In this document: piece after piece, positions 45,242-54,537 of the stretch
How positions within the stretch are numbered: position 1 is the first letter of the stretch
Layout of the letters: every line of letters begins with the position of its first letter
Assembly (NCBI RefSeq): GCF_002893625.1
Contig: NZ_PKMZ01000012.1
Span: 1-64,000, forward strand
From: Mangrovicella endophytica
GTDB lineage: Bacteria > Pseudomonadota > Alphaproteobacteria > Rhizobiales > Rhizobiaceae
DNA length: 64,000 nucleotides
Reading direction: 5' to 3'
The notes under the pieces: generated by a model
Seen by the model: the letters and a program-made list of their open reading frames with translations, nothing else
Told to the model about the DNA's origin: nothing
Database searches by the model: none
Translations under genes and position numbers: made by a program

Positions 45242-45769
45242 ATGACCACGCAGATTCCGACTCTGATGGACGACGACCGCACCATCCGCCTCGCCGAGCA
45301 CCTCGCCTTCTCGCGCTCGTTCCAGCCGCTGTTCAACGAGGGTATGGCGCTGGTCGACGAGACGGCGCTCTATCTCGACGGCGAAGGACGCACGGCGGCC
45401 AAGGCGCTGTCGAAGCCTGCGGCGACGCTCTACGCCGCGGAATCGATGCGCCTGACGACGCGTCTGATGCAGGTCGCCTCCTGGCTGCTGCTGCAGCGCG
45501 CCGCCAACCAGGGCGACATGTCGCGCGCGCAGGTGGAAGCCGAGAAGGTGAAGGTCCGGCTCGAAGGGCTCGGCACGGGCCGCGAGTCGCCGCAATTCGG
45601 CGACCTGCCGGCAGCCTTCCGCTCACTGGTGGAGCGCGCGCTGAAGCTCGAGCGCCGCATCGCCATGCTCGACCGCGAGATCTATGGCGGCGCCGGCGCG
45701 GCGGCGGAGGAGATCGGCAATCCCGTCGGCGAGCAGATCAACCTTCTGAAGACCGCCTTCCTGCGCTAA
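45242..45769 (+). CDS. rcdA: DUF1465 family protein, RcdA (CtrA proteolysis adaptor)
   Basis: A 175-residue helical protein of the DUF1465/RcdA family. In Caulobacter RcdA helps ClpXP, with CpdR and PopA, to destroy CtrA at the cell-cycle switch. Family features: LAEHLAFSRSFQPLFNEGMA, VDETALYLDGEGRTAAKALS, LTTRLMQVASWLLLQRA and the C-terminal GEQINLLKTAFLR. ATG at 45242 fits. A perfect 12-base palindrome TAACGCGCGTTA at 45100-45111 lies 130 bases upstream and may be a regulator site. Confidence 0.9.
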   Translation: MTTQIPTLMDDDRTIRLAEHLAFSRSFQPLFNEGMALVDETALYLDGEGRTAAKALSKPAATLYAAESMRLTTRLMQVASWLLLQRAANQGDMSRAQVEAEKVKVRLEGLGTGRESPQFGDLPAAFRSLVERALKLERRIAMLDREIYGGAGAAAEEIGNPVGEQINLLKTAFLR

Positions 45770-45796
45770 AGCGCAACATTCGGGAACGACATTCGA

Positions 45797-45828
45797 GGCC
45801 TGGCGCAATCAAAGCGCCGGGCCTTTTT
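45797..45828 (+). terminator. Intrinsic terminator after rcdA
   Basis: GGCCTGGCGC at 45797-45806 pairs with GCGCCGGGCC at 45814-45823 (one G-T pair), then TTTTT. 27 bases after the stop. Confidence 0.88.
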
Positions 45829-45902
45829 CGTTGGGCAGGCCTCTTGCCACGTTGGCGCCGGCGACCGCCGACTATCCAGTCGTCCAGGACGTTGGAAACG
45901 AC

Positions 45903-45933
45903 AAAGGCCCGGCGCGCGAGCAGCCGGGCCTTT
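45903..45933 (-). terminator. Hairpin after rpmE
   Basis: AAAGGCCCGGC at 45903-45913 and GCCGGGCCTTT at 45923-45933 are exact 11-base complements. On the minus strand it ends CCTTT and lies 47 bases after the rpmE stop. Confidence 0.75.
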
Positions 45934-45979
45934 GCTTGAGTAGATGCGACCGCCGGAACAGCCGGCCGCGCAAGCCGTC

Positions 45980-46201
45980 TTAGATGCCGAGGCCTTCGTA
46001 ACGCTTCTTGAAGCGCGACACGCGGCCGCCGCGGTCGAGCAGCTGCTGGTTGCCGCCGGTCCAGGCCGGATGGCTGGTCGGGTCGATGTCGAGGTTCATC
46101 TTGTCGCCCTCGCCGCCCCAGGTCGAGCGGGTCTGGTACTCGGTGCCGTTCGTCATCACGACGGTGATCGTGTGGTAGTCCGGATGGATGCCGTTCTTCA
46201 T
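45980..46201 (-). CDS. rpmE: 50S ribosomal protein L31 (cysteine-free)
   Basis: 73 residues: [20 protein letters not shown], then [40 protein letters not shown]. The C(x)n CxxC zinc-binding cysteines of the zinc form are missing; this is the zinc-independent type usual in Hyphomicrobiales. ATG at 46201 follows AGGACC; the upstream frame is a shadow. A stem-loop terminator follows. Confidence 0.96.
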   Translation of the reverse strand: MKNGIHPDYHTITVVMTNGTEYQTRSTWGGEGDKMNLDIDPTSHPAWTGGNQQLLDRGGRVSRFKKRYEGLGI

Positions 46202-46358
46202 CGCCTTGGTCCTGTTCAATGCCGTCGCACCGTCTGCCCAAGCCTGCGGCAACCGGGAAAGACCCGCGGGCGCCAGCATCGATGTCTGAGGAGCCGGAAA
46301 GCGCTTTGGCTTTCAAATTCAGGGGTGAGCCTATACATGAGGGCCCAAACAGGCACAA

Positions 46359-48200
46359 GTGCGAGAGCGGCGAGTTCAGGACGTGCGTAAACCGAAAGCA
46401 GAACGCGCCCCGGCCGAGCGCCGGCAGCGCGATCTGAAGCCGCTGGCCCGGCTCAATCCCTACATGGCGCGCTATAAGGGACTTCTGGTCGGCGCTGCCG
46501 TGTCGCTCGCTATCGCTGCCGTCGCGACGCTGGCCTTGCCGATCGCGGTTCGCCGCGTCATCGACCACGGCTTCCAGAATTCCGATTCCGGGTTCATCGA
46601 CGCCTATTTCATGATGCTGATCGCACTGGCGGCGGTTCTCGCCCTCGCCAGCGCCGGCCGCTACTACTTCGTCATCACCCTCGGGGAGCGCGTGGTCGCG
46701 GATCTGCGCAAGGACGTCTTCGAGCACATCACCCGCCTGTCCGCCGCCTTCTACGACAAGGCGCTGTCCGGCGAGATCGTCTCGCGTCTGACGGCCGACA
46801 CGACGCAGATCAAGTCTGCGGTGGGTGCGACGACCTCCGTCGCGCTGCGCAACGCCATCCTCTTCATCGGCGCCATTGCGATGATGGCGGTGACCAGCCC
46901 GCAGCTTTCGCTGATCGTCATCGGCGCGATCCCGGTGATCGTGCTGCCGCTGATCGCCTTCGGCCGCTCCGTGCGCAAGCGTTCGCGCCTGGCGCAGGAC
47001 ACCCTCGCCGAGGCAACCGCCTATGCCAGCGAGGCGATCGGCGCGATGCGCACCGTCCAGGCGTTTACCAGCGAGGGCACGGCGAGCGGCCGCTTCTCGC
47101 GCGCCGTGGACACTGCCTTCGGGGCCGCACGCTCCTCGGTAACGGCGCGCGCCTTCCTGACAGCTTTCGCGATCTTCCTGATCTTCACCTCCATCGTCGC
47201 GGTGCTCTGGGTGGGTGCACAGCAGGTGATCGCCGGTACCATGTCGCCGGGTACGCTCGGTCAGTTCCTGCTCTATTCCGTCTTTGCCGCCGGCGCGCTC
47301 GGCTCGCTGTCGGAAGTCTGGGGCGAGCTGGCGCAGGCCGCCGGTGCCGCCGAGCGGCTGACCGAGCTTCTCGCGGAAGTACCGACCGTCGACAGCCCCG
47401 CGGTGCCAGTGCCGCTGCCGACGCCGTCGCGCGGCTCCGTCCGCTTCGAGAACGTCTCCTTCGCCTATCCGACACGGCGCGACCGACCGACCGTCGAGGG
47501 CCTCTCATTCGAAGTGCAGCCGGGCGAGACGGTGGCGCTTGTCGGCCCATCCGGTGCTGGCAAGTCGACCGTCTTCGCCCTGATCGAGCGCTTCTACGAC
47601 GCCGTCTCGGGCCGCGTCCTGATCGACGGCGTCGACGTTCGCGAGGCCGATCTGCGGGTGCTGCGCGACCGGCTGGCACTGGTGCCGCAGGACGTCACCA
47701 TCTTTGCCGCGACAGCGGCCGAGAATATCGGCTTCGGCGATCCTTCCGCTTCCGATGTTCGGATCGAGGCGGCGGCACAGGCTGCGCTTGCCAGCGGCTT
47801 CATCGAAGCCATGGAGAAAGGCTACGAGACGGAGATCGGCGAGCGCGGCATCACGCTGTCGGGCGGCCAGCGCCAGCGCATCGCGATTGCCCGCGCCATC
47901 CTGCGTGACGCGCCGATCCTCCTCCTGGACGAGGCGACGTCAGCGCTCGACGCCGAAAGCGAGGTGCTGGTGCAGAAGGCTCTGGAACAGCTGATGCGCG
48001 GGCGCACGACGATCGTCATTGCGCATCGTCTTGCGACCGTCCTGAAGGCTGACCGCATCCTCGTGATGGATGGAGGCCGGATCGTCGAAGAAGGCACGCA
48101 CCAGAGCCTGATCACCCGTGGCGGCCTCTATGCCAAGCTGGCGCGGCTGCAGTTCGAAGCCGGCAGCGCCGGCCTCTACGAAGGTGCCGCGGCGGAGTAG
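46359..48200 (+). CDS. ABC exporter, fused permease and ATPase (MsbA/lipid A exporter-like)
   Basis: A 613-residue half-transporter of the type I exporter class. Six helices at about 30-310 with the coupling segment LPIAVRRVIDHGFQNSDSGF and RLSAAFYDKALSGEIVSRLT. Nucleotide-binding domain: Walker A GPSGAGKST, signature ITLSGGQRQRIAIARAIL, Walker B LLLDEATSALDAES, switch His IAHRLATVLKADR. GTG at 46359 is the assumed start (a GTG at 46383 is also possible; both ribosome sites are weak). It diverges from rpmE. The substrate is unknown; lipid or drug export are the family's usual roles. Confidence 0.92.
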   Translation: MRERRVQDVRKPKAERAPAERRQRDLKPLARLNPYMARYKGLLVGAAVSLAIAAVATLALPIAVRRVIDHGFQNSDSGFIDAYFMMLIALAAVLALASAGRYYFVITLGERVVADLRKDVFEHITRLSAAFYDKALSGEIVSRLTADTTQIKSAVGATTSVALRNAILFIGAIAMMAVTSPQLSLIVIGAIPVIVLPLIAFGRSVRKRSRLAQDTLAEATAYASEAIGAMRTVQAFTSEGTASGRFSRAVDTAFGAARSSVTARAFLTAFAIFLIFTSIVAVLWVGAQQVIAGTMSPGTLGQFLLYSVFAAGALGSLSEVWGELAQAAGAAERLTELLAEVPTVDSPAVPVPLPTPSRGSVRFENVSFAYPTRRDRPTVEGLSFEVQPGETVALVGPSGAGKSTVFALIERFYDAVSGRVLIDGVDVREADLRVLRDRLALVPQDVTIFAATAAENIGFGDPSASDVRIEAAAQAALASGFIEAMEKGYETEIGERGITLSGGQRQRIAIARAILRDAPILLLDEATSALDAESEVLVQKALEQLMRGRTTIVIAHRLATVLKADRILVMDGGRIVEEGTHQSLITRGGLYAKLARLQFEAGSAGLYEGAAAE

Positions 48201-48550
48201 TCGCCACGGCACCACGGCGCATTGGCCGTCCCGAAGCGCCCGCGCCATGGCCGCCCGGCAACCTGCCGCTTTAGTCTCATAGCACTTATGTGCCTGACGA
48301 ACGATCGGACAGGCAACGCATCCCGGATGCAGCTCGTTCCCAGCGAGCGGGCTCGAATACTGACCGGCTTCACCGAGGGCGCCGCGTCGGAACGCACAGC
48401 CTGGCGGGGCGGTATATCCGGCTCAGGGCACCCTAGTTCCGGAGGAACTGGTTCGCAGTCTCGGCCGGTCGGGACGAGGTGGCCGATCGTCAGGGCCGAT
48501 CGTAGAGGATTTATCCGCCCCGGCGGCGGATCGCTTCAAGGGCATTCCGC
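48201..48550. other. Stretch without a gene
   Basis: No supported frame; the 192-codon frame from 48222 is a shadow of the next gene. A perfect short hairpin AGTTCC-GGA-GGAACT is at 48435-48449, and an unpaired GGCCGATCG repeat (twice within 20 bases) sits near 48490. Purpose unclear. Confidence 0.45.
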
Positions 48551-49060
48551 TTGCGCACGATCACTACACTTCACCTGGAGCATACGCGGCAGTTGTTCTT
48601 CGGGGAGCGGGAGCGCCGCGAGTCGATCCGCAGCAGCCTCAGCACGCCGGTTGCAGCGATCTCCTTTGCCGTTTTCGCGCTCAGCACGCTGTCGGCGGCA
48701 GTCGACGCCTCACGCTGGCGCGACGGCATCACCTTGGCCATTCTCGCGCTGGGCTCGGCCGCGGTCCTGGCACTGTTCAGCTCAGCATACCAGGTCGTGA
48801 AGTCGGAGTGGCTCTTCGTTTATCATGAGCCGCCGCGACTGACCGACATCGTCGATCTCGGCACCGAAACAGCTGAGGCCGAGGAAGAGCGGCTGCGGGG
48901 CGTTCTCGCCGCCAGCTATGCCGTCGCCTACGAGCAATACCTGCAGGGTAATGCGATCAGTTCGCGGTGCCGCACCTGGGCGCTGCGCCTGATCCTGGCG
49001 TCGCTGCTTCTTCAGGCCGTCGCCTTCGCCCTTCTCCCGTTCCATCAGACCGGGTCGTGA
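48551..49060 (+). CDS. Two-helix membrane protein of unknown function
   Basis: A 169-residue protein with two hydrophobic helices near the start (VAAISFAVFALSTLSAAVDA, then GITLAILALGSAAVLALFSS), a charged cytoplasmic middle (ETAEAEEERLRGVLAASYAV) and a third helix at the C terminus (LRLILASLLLQAVAFALLPF). Start is TTG at 48551, AAGGG upstream. No recognised family. The next gene begins 4 bases after its stop, so they are likely coupled. Confidence 0.7.
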   Translation: MRTITTLHLEHTRQLFFGERERRESIRSSLSTPVAAISFAVFALSTLSAAVDASRWRDGITLAILALGSAAVLALFSSAYQVVKSEWLFVYHEPPRLTDIVDLGTETAEAEEERLRGVLAASYAVAYEQYLQGNAISSRCRTWALRLILASLLLQAVAFALLPFHQTGS

Positions 49061-49063
49061 CCG

Positions 49064-49288
49064 ATGCCGATCTTCGACAGGCTTCTCACCCGCCGCTACA
49101 CAGAACGTCGCTTCGCTGCCCTGCAGCCGCGCGTCCGTTCACGCCTCGCGCTTGCCGCCCGGCACTTGGCGGAACAGGAAGAGGACATCTCGGCCAGCCT
49201 CGGACTTTCTGTTCCGCCGCGACTCCTGCTGATCGACGAAGAGGAAGCCGTCATCGTCAGGCCGGCCGATCGCGATGTTCCGCAATAG
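49064..49288 (+). CDS. Hypothetical 74-residue protein
   Basis: Basic N terminus (MPIFDRLLTRRYTERRFAAL) then a helical stretch (RSRLALAARHLAEQEEDISA) and a hydrophobic end (RLLLIDEEEAVIVRPADRDV). Likely coupled to the two-helix gene upstream (3-base gap). No recognised family. Confidence 0.6.
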   Translation: MPIFDRLLTRRYTERRFAALQPRVRSRLALAARHLAEQEEDISASLGLSVPPRLLLIDEEEAVIVRPADRDVPQ

Positions 49289-49316
49289 TCCCCATCGCAG
49301 GCGACGAAGGCACCTG

Positions 49317-49739
49317 TCAGCCGGCGCCGAGCGTCTGACGCAGGCTGTCCTCCCGCTCGGCGAGTTCCGGTGTAAACGCCTCACCGAAGTCGGCGGCCTC
49401 GAAGAGCGGGCGGATCTCGATCTCGCTGCGGGTCGGCATCGGATTGGGGCAGCGCTTCACCCACTCGACCGCCTCGGCCATATCCTTCACCTGCCAGAGC
49501 CAGAAGCCGGCGACGAGCTCGTTCGTTGCCAAAAATGGCCCGTCGACTTCGGTGCGGCTCGACCCGTCGAACACGACGCGTTTGCCCTTCGAGCTCGGAT
49601 GCAGCCCCTCCCCCGCTAGGATGATACCAGCGGCCGCAAGCTCCTCGTTGAAGCGCCCCATCGCTTCGAAGTCCGCCGTCGACGGCATAGTGCCGGCCTC
49701 GCTCGCCTCGGTCGCCTTCACCATAACCATCACGCGCAT
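49317..49739 (-). CDS. YciI/DGPF-family protein
   Basis: A 140-residue protein of the YciI-like family (DGPFAETKE type): MRVMVMVKATEASEAGTMPS, then FNEELAAAGIILAGEGLHPS, the DGPF-like VDGPFLATNELVAGFWLWQV, and a conserved C-terminal PLFEAADFGEAFTPELAERE. Often near sigma factors; here it stands alone opposite chrA. Function of the family is not settled. Confidence 0.82.
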   Translation of the reverse strand: MRVMVMVKATEASEAGTMPSTADFEAMGRFNEELAAAGIILAGEGLHPSSKGKRVVFDGSSRTEVDGPFLATNELVAGFWLWQVKDMAEAVEWVKRCPNPMPTRSEIEIRPLFEAADFGEAFTPELAEREDSLRQTLGAG

Positions 49740-49980
49740 CGCAGCCCCTCCGTCTTGGTTGATATCAACGCTACCGGATTACGGATACCTGCTCAATGCT
49801 GCGCCGGTCTTGATCCTGGCATTCCGCGCCTCAGGCAACTCTAGCCGCGGCGGGCGGTGGAGGCCGGCGATCCGGGTCGGTATGTTGCGATCGCGGGGGA
49901 GGCTGATCGCGGGGCCCGGCGGACCGAACGGCCAAGCCCTGAGGTGCGACGTCGTCACCAGCGTGTCACGGGATTGTCGC

Positions 49981-51234
49981 ATGGAGGATCTCAGGGTTGG
50001 TGAGAAGACAGGGGCGACAGCGGTGGCAGATCAGGTTGTGAGTTCGCAGGCTGAGCCTCGCCGGGGTCGCGCGGGCGAAGTCTTCGCCACCTTCCTCAAG
50101 CTCGGCCTCACCTCCTTCGGCGGCCCGATCGCGCATCTCGGCTACTTCCGGGAGGAGCTTGTCGTGCGGCAGCAATGGCTGGATGACCGCGCCTATGCCG
50201 ATCTCGTGGCGCTCTGCCAGTTCCTGCCCGGGCCAGCGTCGAGTCAGACCGGCTTTGCGCTCGGCATGATGCGTGCGGGATGGACGGGCGCCATCGCGGC
50301 CTTCATCGGTTTCACCCTGCCGTCGGCGCTGATCATGCTGGCCTTCGCCATGGCGGCGGCGGCCGTCGAGGGACCTCTCGCCGGCGGCGCGCTGCACGGG
50401 TTGAAGATCGTCGCCGTCGCCATCGTGGCGCAGGCCGTATGGGGCATGGCGCGGTCGCTGTGCCCCGACCAAGCGCGAGCCGGCATCGCGGTCACGGCGG
50501 TTGCGGTTCTCGCCGCCCTGCCGGGCTCGATCGGGATGATCGGCGCCATTCTTCTTGGCGCCGCCCTTGGATTGGTCTTCTGCCGCGGCGCAGAGACCCA
50601 ACCCGCAGCCCCTTTCGACGTGCCGATTTCTCGGACAGGTGCCGTCCTCGCTCTGATCCTCCTCTTCGTTCTGCTCGGCCTCCTGCCGCTTCTGGCGCCG
50701 CAGTCGCAGACGCTCGCCCTCATCGATAGCTTCTTTCGGGCAGGCGCGCTGGTCTTCGGTGGCGGGCATGTCGTGCTGCCGCTTCTCGATGCCGAGGTGG
50801 TGCAGAGCGGCTGGATCAGCTCCGACGCCTTCCTTGCGGGATATGGCGCGGCGCAGGCTGTCCCAGGGCCGCTGTTCACCTTCGCGGCCTATCTCGGGGC
50901 GATCATCCCACCCGGCGGTGCTGCGGGCGCGGCAATGGCCCTGGCGGCGATCTTCCTGCCGGGCTTCCTCGTGCTCATCGGCGTCCTGCCGTTCTGGAAC
51001 CGGTTTCGCAGCGGGACAACCGCGCAAGCCCTGATGCGAGGCGCCAATGCCGCGGTCGTCGGCATATTGGGAGCTGCGCTCTATTCGCCGGTCTTCACCA
51101 GCGCGATCGGAGACCTGCGCGACCTTGCAGTGGCGCTCGCCTGTTTCGTCGCGCTTGTCGTGTGGAAGGCGCCGCCCTGGATCGTGGTGGCCTTCGCGGC
51201 TGCGGCCGGCGTGGTCCTGGCGCTGCTGGGCTGA
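49981..51234 (+). CDS. chrA: Chromate transporter
   Basis: Long-chain ChrA of 417 residues, two homologous halves, each six helices. N-terminal half: FLKLGLTSFGGPIAHLGYFR, then CQFLPGPASSQTGFALGMMR; C-terminal half: FFRAGALVFGGGHVVLPLLD with GAAQAVPGPLFTFAAYLGA. ChrA lowers cytoplasmic chromate by export. The ATG at 49981 is chosen; the ORF frame from 49444 is shadow upstream. No chrB regulator beside it. Confidence 0.93.
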   Translation: MEDLRVGEKTGATAVADQVVSSQAEPRRGRAGEVFATFLKLGLTSFGGPIAHLGYFREELVVRQQWLDDRAYADLVALCQFLPGPASSQTGFALGMMRAGWTGAIAAFIGFTLPSALIMLAFAMAAAAVEGPLAGGALHGLKIVAVAIVAQAVWGMARSLCPDQARAGIAVTAVAVLAALPGSIGMIGAILLGAALGLVFCRGAETQPAAPFDVPISRTGAVLALILLFVLLGLLPLLAPQSQTLALIDSFFRAGALVFGGGHVVLPLLDAEVVQSGWISSDAFLAGYGAAQAVPGPLFTFAAYLGAIIPPGGAAGAAMALAAIFLPGFLVLIGVLPFWNRFRSGTTAQALMRGANAAVVGILGAALYSPVFTSAIGDLRDLAVALACFVALVVWKAPPWIVVAFAAAAGVVLALLG

Positions 51235-51315
51235 GAGGTCTGTCCGGCACTGCCATCAGCAGCCTGCACGCCGGTCCTTAAGGAGGAAGCCGCAGCTACC
51301 CCGGCTGCCGCGCTG

Positions 51316-52344
51316 CTACCGCTCCGTCAGCTTCAGCTCGATGCGGCGGTTGCGAGCGCGGGCCTCCGGCGTGTTGGCCGGATCGAGCGGCTGGTACTCG
51401 CCGAAGCCCGCCGCAGCGAGCCGGTCGGCCGGCACCCCTTGCGCGATCAGGAACTTGACCACCGCAGCGGCGCGATCGGTCGAGAGCTGCCAGTTGTCGG
51501 CATAGCGCCCGCTGGAGATCGGCACATTGTCGGTGTGGCCATCGACGCGGATGATCCAGTTGATGTCGGAGGGGATCTCGCGGGCGAGCGCCTTCACGGC
51601 GTCGGCGAGCTTGACCATCTCGTCCTGCCCCGCCGCCTGAAGGACGTCGGAGCCCGAGGGGAACAGCACCTCGGACTGGAAGACGAAGCGGTCGCCGACG
51701 ATGCGGATGTTTTCCCGATCGGAGAGGATCTCACGCAGGCGCCCGAAAAAGTCGGAGCGATAGCGCGCCAGCTCCTGCACACGCTGCGCCAGAGCGACGT
51801 TGAGCCGGCGGCCGAGATCGGCGATGCGCGTCTGGCTCTCCTTGTCGCGGTTCTCCGAGACGTCGAGAGCGCTTTCCAGCGCGGCGATCTGCTGGCGCAG
51901 CGCGGACAGCTGCTGGTTCAGAAGCTCCACCTGCGACTGCGCCCGCTGCGAGATCTGCCGCTGGTCCGTCAATTCGCCCTGCAGCTGGCCGACCTGCGCA
52001 TTCGCCGCCGCGGCAGAACCGCTGCCGGTGTCGAGCGCACGCTGCAGCCGCGTACGCTGATCCTCGGCGGAGGCCAGGGACGCTTGCAGGCTGGCAATCT
52101 GGTCCTGATAATCCTGCCCCGAGGTGCGCTCCAGCGCGAGCAGCTGGGTCAGCTCGTTGATCTGGCTGTTCAGCCGGTCGAGCACCTCGTCGCGGCCCGA
52201 CAGTTCGCGGCTGAGCAGGAACTGCGCCAGCACGAAGACCGTGAGGAGGAACATGATGGCAAGGAGGATCGTCGACAGCGCGTCGACGAAGCCCGGCCAG
52301 TAGTCGATCGTGCGCTCCGAGCGCCGGCCTCTCGACAGCGCCAT
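51316..52344 (-). CDS. OmpA-domain inner-membrane protein (MotB/TolR-like partner)
   Basis: A 342-residue protein: one N-terminal helix (FVDALSTILLAIMFLLTVFV), a long coiled coil at about 50-190 rich in Gln and Leu, and a C-terminal OmpA-like peptidoglycan-binding domain with IRVDGHTDNVPIS and NWQLSTDRAAAVVKFLI. The layout matches MotB-type stators, but with no flagellar genes near. It lies 3 bases after the MotA-like gene, so the two make one unit: a proton-driven envelope complex, role unknown. Confidence 0.9.
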   Translation of the reverse strand: MALSRGRRSERTIDYWPGFVDALSTILLAIMFLLTVFVLAQFLLSRELSGRDEVLDRLNSQINELTQLLALERTSGQDYQDQIASLQASLASAEDQRTRLQRALDTGSGSAAAANAQVGQLQGELTDQRQISQRAQSQVELLNQQLSALRQQIAALESALDVSENRDKESQTRIADLGRRLNVALAQRVQELARYRSDFFGRLREILSDRENIRIVGDRFVFQSEVLFPSGSDVLQAAGQDEMVKLADAVKALAREIPSDINWIIRVDGHTDNVPISSGRYADNWQLSTDRAAAVVKFLIAQGVPADRLAAAGFGEYQPLDPANTPEARARNRRIELKLTER

Positions 52345-52347
52345 GGC

Positions 52348-53397
52348 TTACGACCCGCTGCTGCCGCGCCCGTCGGCGATGGTCTTGGTCAGCCGGTCGA
52401 GGACGTTGCGCAACTCGTGCTGTTCACCCGCCTGTGTCTCGACGAAATCGCGGAGCATCTGCTGCTCGCTGCGCATGTGCTGGACGAGACCCTGGATGCT
52501 CTCCGCGAGATTGGCCATCGCGGCGCTGCTGCGCGGACTGGCCGACTGATCCTGCACCAGGCGGTTCAGTCGCTCGGACAGGAGCCGCAGCTCGTCCGTC
52601 CCGTTGCCACCGGCGGGGACCGCGCTTGGTGGCAGGACGAGATCCGATCCGACGTCGGTGATGGAGGACAGCCAGTTCTCCAGCTCGCTGTAGAAGCGCC
52701 CCTGCGCCCGGCCGATCTGCAGATCGAGAAAGCCGAGGATCAGCGATCCCGACAGGCCGAACAGCGATGACGAGAAGGCCGTGCCCATGCCGGACAAGGG
52801 GGCTGCCAAACCCGCCTTCAGCGCGTCGAGGATGCTCGACGTGTCGCCGCCGGAAGGATCGAGCGCCTGGATCGTCTCGCCGATCGAGCCGATGGTGCGC
52901 AGCAGGCCCCAGAAGGTGCCGAGAAGGCCAAGGAAGACGAGGAGCCCGGTGAGATAGCGGGCGATGTCGCGCGCCTCGTCGAGACGCGTGGCGACCGAAT
53001 CGAGGATGGAGCGCATGGACGGCGTGGACAACGCCAGCGAGCGGCGGCGCCCGATCAAGGCGCGCATCGGCGCCAGCAGCACCGGATCCGACATCGTCTC
53101 GAAGTCGTCGGCGCCTTCGCGGAAGGCATTGACCCAGCGCACCTCACGATTGAGCCGGACGACCTGCAGCAGCGCCAGGAGCACGCCGACGCCGAGGACG
53201 CCGGCGATCAGCCCGTTCAGTCCGGGATTGGTGACGAAGGCTTCGGTGATCTGACGCCACAGGATCGCGACGACAAATCCGGCCAGCGCCAGAAACACCA
53301 GCATCGACCACAGGAAGACGAGCGGGCTCGACAGGCTGTCGGTTTCGAAACCTTCCGGCCTCGTCGTCTTGCCGTTCGGCTTCGTGAAGACCTGCAT
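52348..53397 (-). CDS. MotA/TolQ/ExbB-type proton-channel protein
   Basis: A 349-residue inner-membrane protein. Helices at about 30-50, 65-85, then the two channel helices with YLTGLLVFLGLLGTFWGLLR and GMGTAFSSSLFGLSGSLILG. The conserved Thr/Gly pattern GLLGTFWGLL is the ExbB/TolQ mark. The C-terminal part is a long cytoplasmic helix (SPRSSAAMANLAESIQGLVQ). It pairs with the OmpA-domain protein downstream. ATG at 53397 preferred; the longer frame to 53484 is Arg-rich. Confidence 0.9.
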   Translation of the reverse strand: MQVFTKPNGKTTRPEGFETDSLSSPLVFLWSMLVFLALAGFVVAILWRQITEAFVTNPGLNGLIAGVLGVGVLLALLQVVRLNREVRWVNAFREGADDFETMSDPVLLAPMRALIGRRRSLALSTPSMRSILDSVATRLDEARDIARYLTGLLVFLGLLGTFWGLLRTIGSIGETIQALDPSGGDTSSILDALKAGLAAPLSGMGTAFSSSLFGLSGSLILGFLDLQIGRAQGRFYSELENWLSSITDVGSDLVLPPSAVPAGGNGTDELRLLSERLNRLVQDQSASPRSSAAMANLAESIQGLVQHMRSEQQMLRDFVETQAGEQHELRNVLDRLTKTIADGRGSSGS

Positions 53398-53630
53398 CGT
53401 GCGATCGAGTTCCCGCTGTCGGCGCCTCCGCGAGCGCCGGCCTGTTCTTTTCAGACAGTTGCAGGGCTCAGCCGACTCATGCAAGCCGAAATCGCTATCG
53501 CAGTGAATGCGTTCCCGCGGGTTACAAGCGCCGGAGAACAGCGGCTTGTCACAGCGCCTGCACGCCCGCGCGCTTCGTCGAACGCAGCAGGATGATCCGC
53601 GGATGAGATGCCGGGATCAGCGGCGCGGCA

Positions 53631-54446
53631 TCAGCTCCGATCGGAGCGGCGGCTGGCAGCGGCCTTCTTCAACTGGTCCAGCATCGCCTTGTGCATGAAC
53701 TCGTTGCCGCAGACGATCTCGCCCTGAATGTGATCGAAGGGCGATCCATCCGTCGCGGTCACGAAGCCGCCCGCCTCCCGCACCAGAATCGCACCGGCCG
53801 CAATGTCCCAGGGCTGCAGCTCCCGCTCCCAGAAGGCGTCCAGCCGGCCGGCGGCGAGGTAGGCCAGATCGAGCGAGGCGGCGCCCATGCGGCGGATGCC
53901 GGCCGTCTCGTTCATGATCTGCCGCACTTCATAGAGAAAGCGCGCATGATCGCCATGACCGAGGAAGGGAATGCCCGTGCCAATCAAGGCCTCCGGCAGC
54001 TTCTGGCGCGCCGCGACGCGGATGCGGCGGTCGTTGACGAAGGCGCCACCACCCTTTTCAGCGGTGTAGAGCTCGTCGACGGCCGGGTTGAAGACGACAC
54101 CGGCGACGATCTGCCCGTCGCGCTCCAATGCGATCGAGACGGCGAAGATCGGAATGCCGTGCAGGAAGTTGGTGGTGCCGTCCAGCGGATCGACGATCCA
54201 GCGATGCTGGGGATCGCGACCCTCGACGGCGCCACGTTCCTCCATCAGGAAGCCCCAGTCCGGGCGGGCCCGCGAGAGCTCCTGGAAGACGATCTCCTCC
54301 GCCCTCCGGTCGGCGTTGGAGACGAAGTCGGCCGGTCCCTTCATGGAGACCTGGAGGTTCTGCACCTCGCCGAAGTCGCGCGTCAGCGAGCGGCCGGCCT
54401 TCAGGGCGGCCTGCGTCATCACGTTGAGAAGCGCGGAACGAGCCAT
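53631..54446 (-). CDS. Inositol monophosphatase family protein
   Basis: A 271-residue Mg-dependent phosphatase of the SuhB/IMPase family. Metal-site motifs: Glu in LMEERGAVEGR, DPLDGTTNFLHGIPIFAVSI (Asp, Asp, Thr) and the late WDIAAGAILVREAGG. SuhB-type enzymes dephosphorylate inositol phosphates and may act in RNA processing; the real substrate here is unknown. ATG at 54446 gives the standard N terminus. Confidence 0.93.
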   Translation of the reverse strand: MARSALLNVMTQAALKAGRSLTRDFGEVQNLQVSMKGPADFVSNADRRAEEIVFQELSRARPDWGFLMEERGAVEGRDPQHRWIVDPLDGTTNFLHGIPIFAVSIALERDGQIVAGVVFNPAVDELYTAEKGGGAFVNDRRIRVAARQKLPEALIGTGIPFLGHGDHARFLYEVRQIMNETAGIRRMGAASLDLAYLAAGRLDAFWERELQPWDIAAGAILVREAGGFVTATDGSPFDHIQGEIVCGNEFMHKAMLDQLKKAAASRRSDRS

Positions 54447-54537
54447 GGACTTTGAGCTTTCAGCGGTGGCGCCGCACGGGCGCACGAAGGCGCCGGCGGC
54501 TTAGGGCCGGCACCTATGAGAGATCGGGCGTCAGCGC

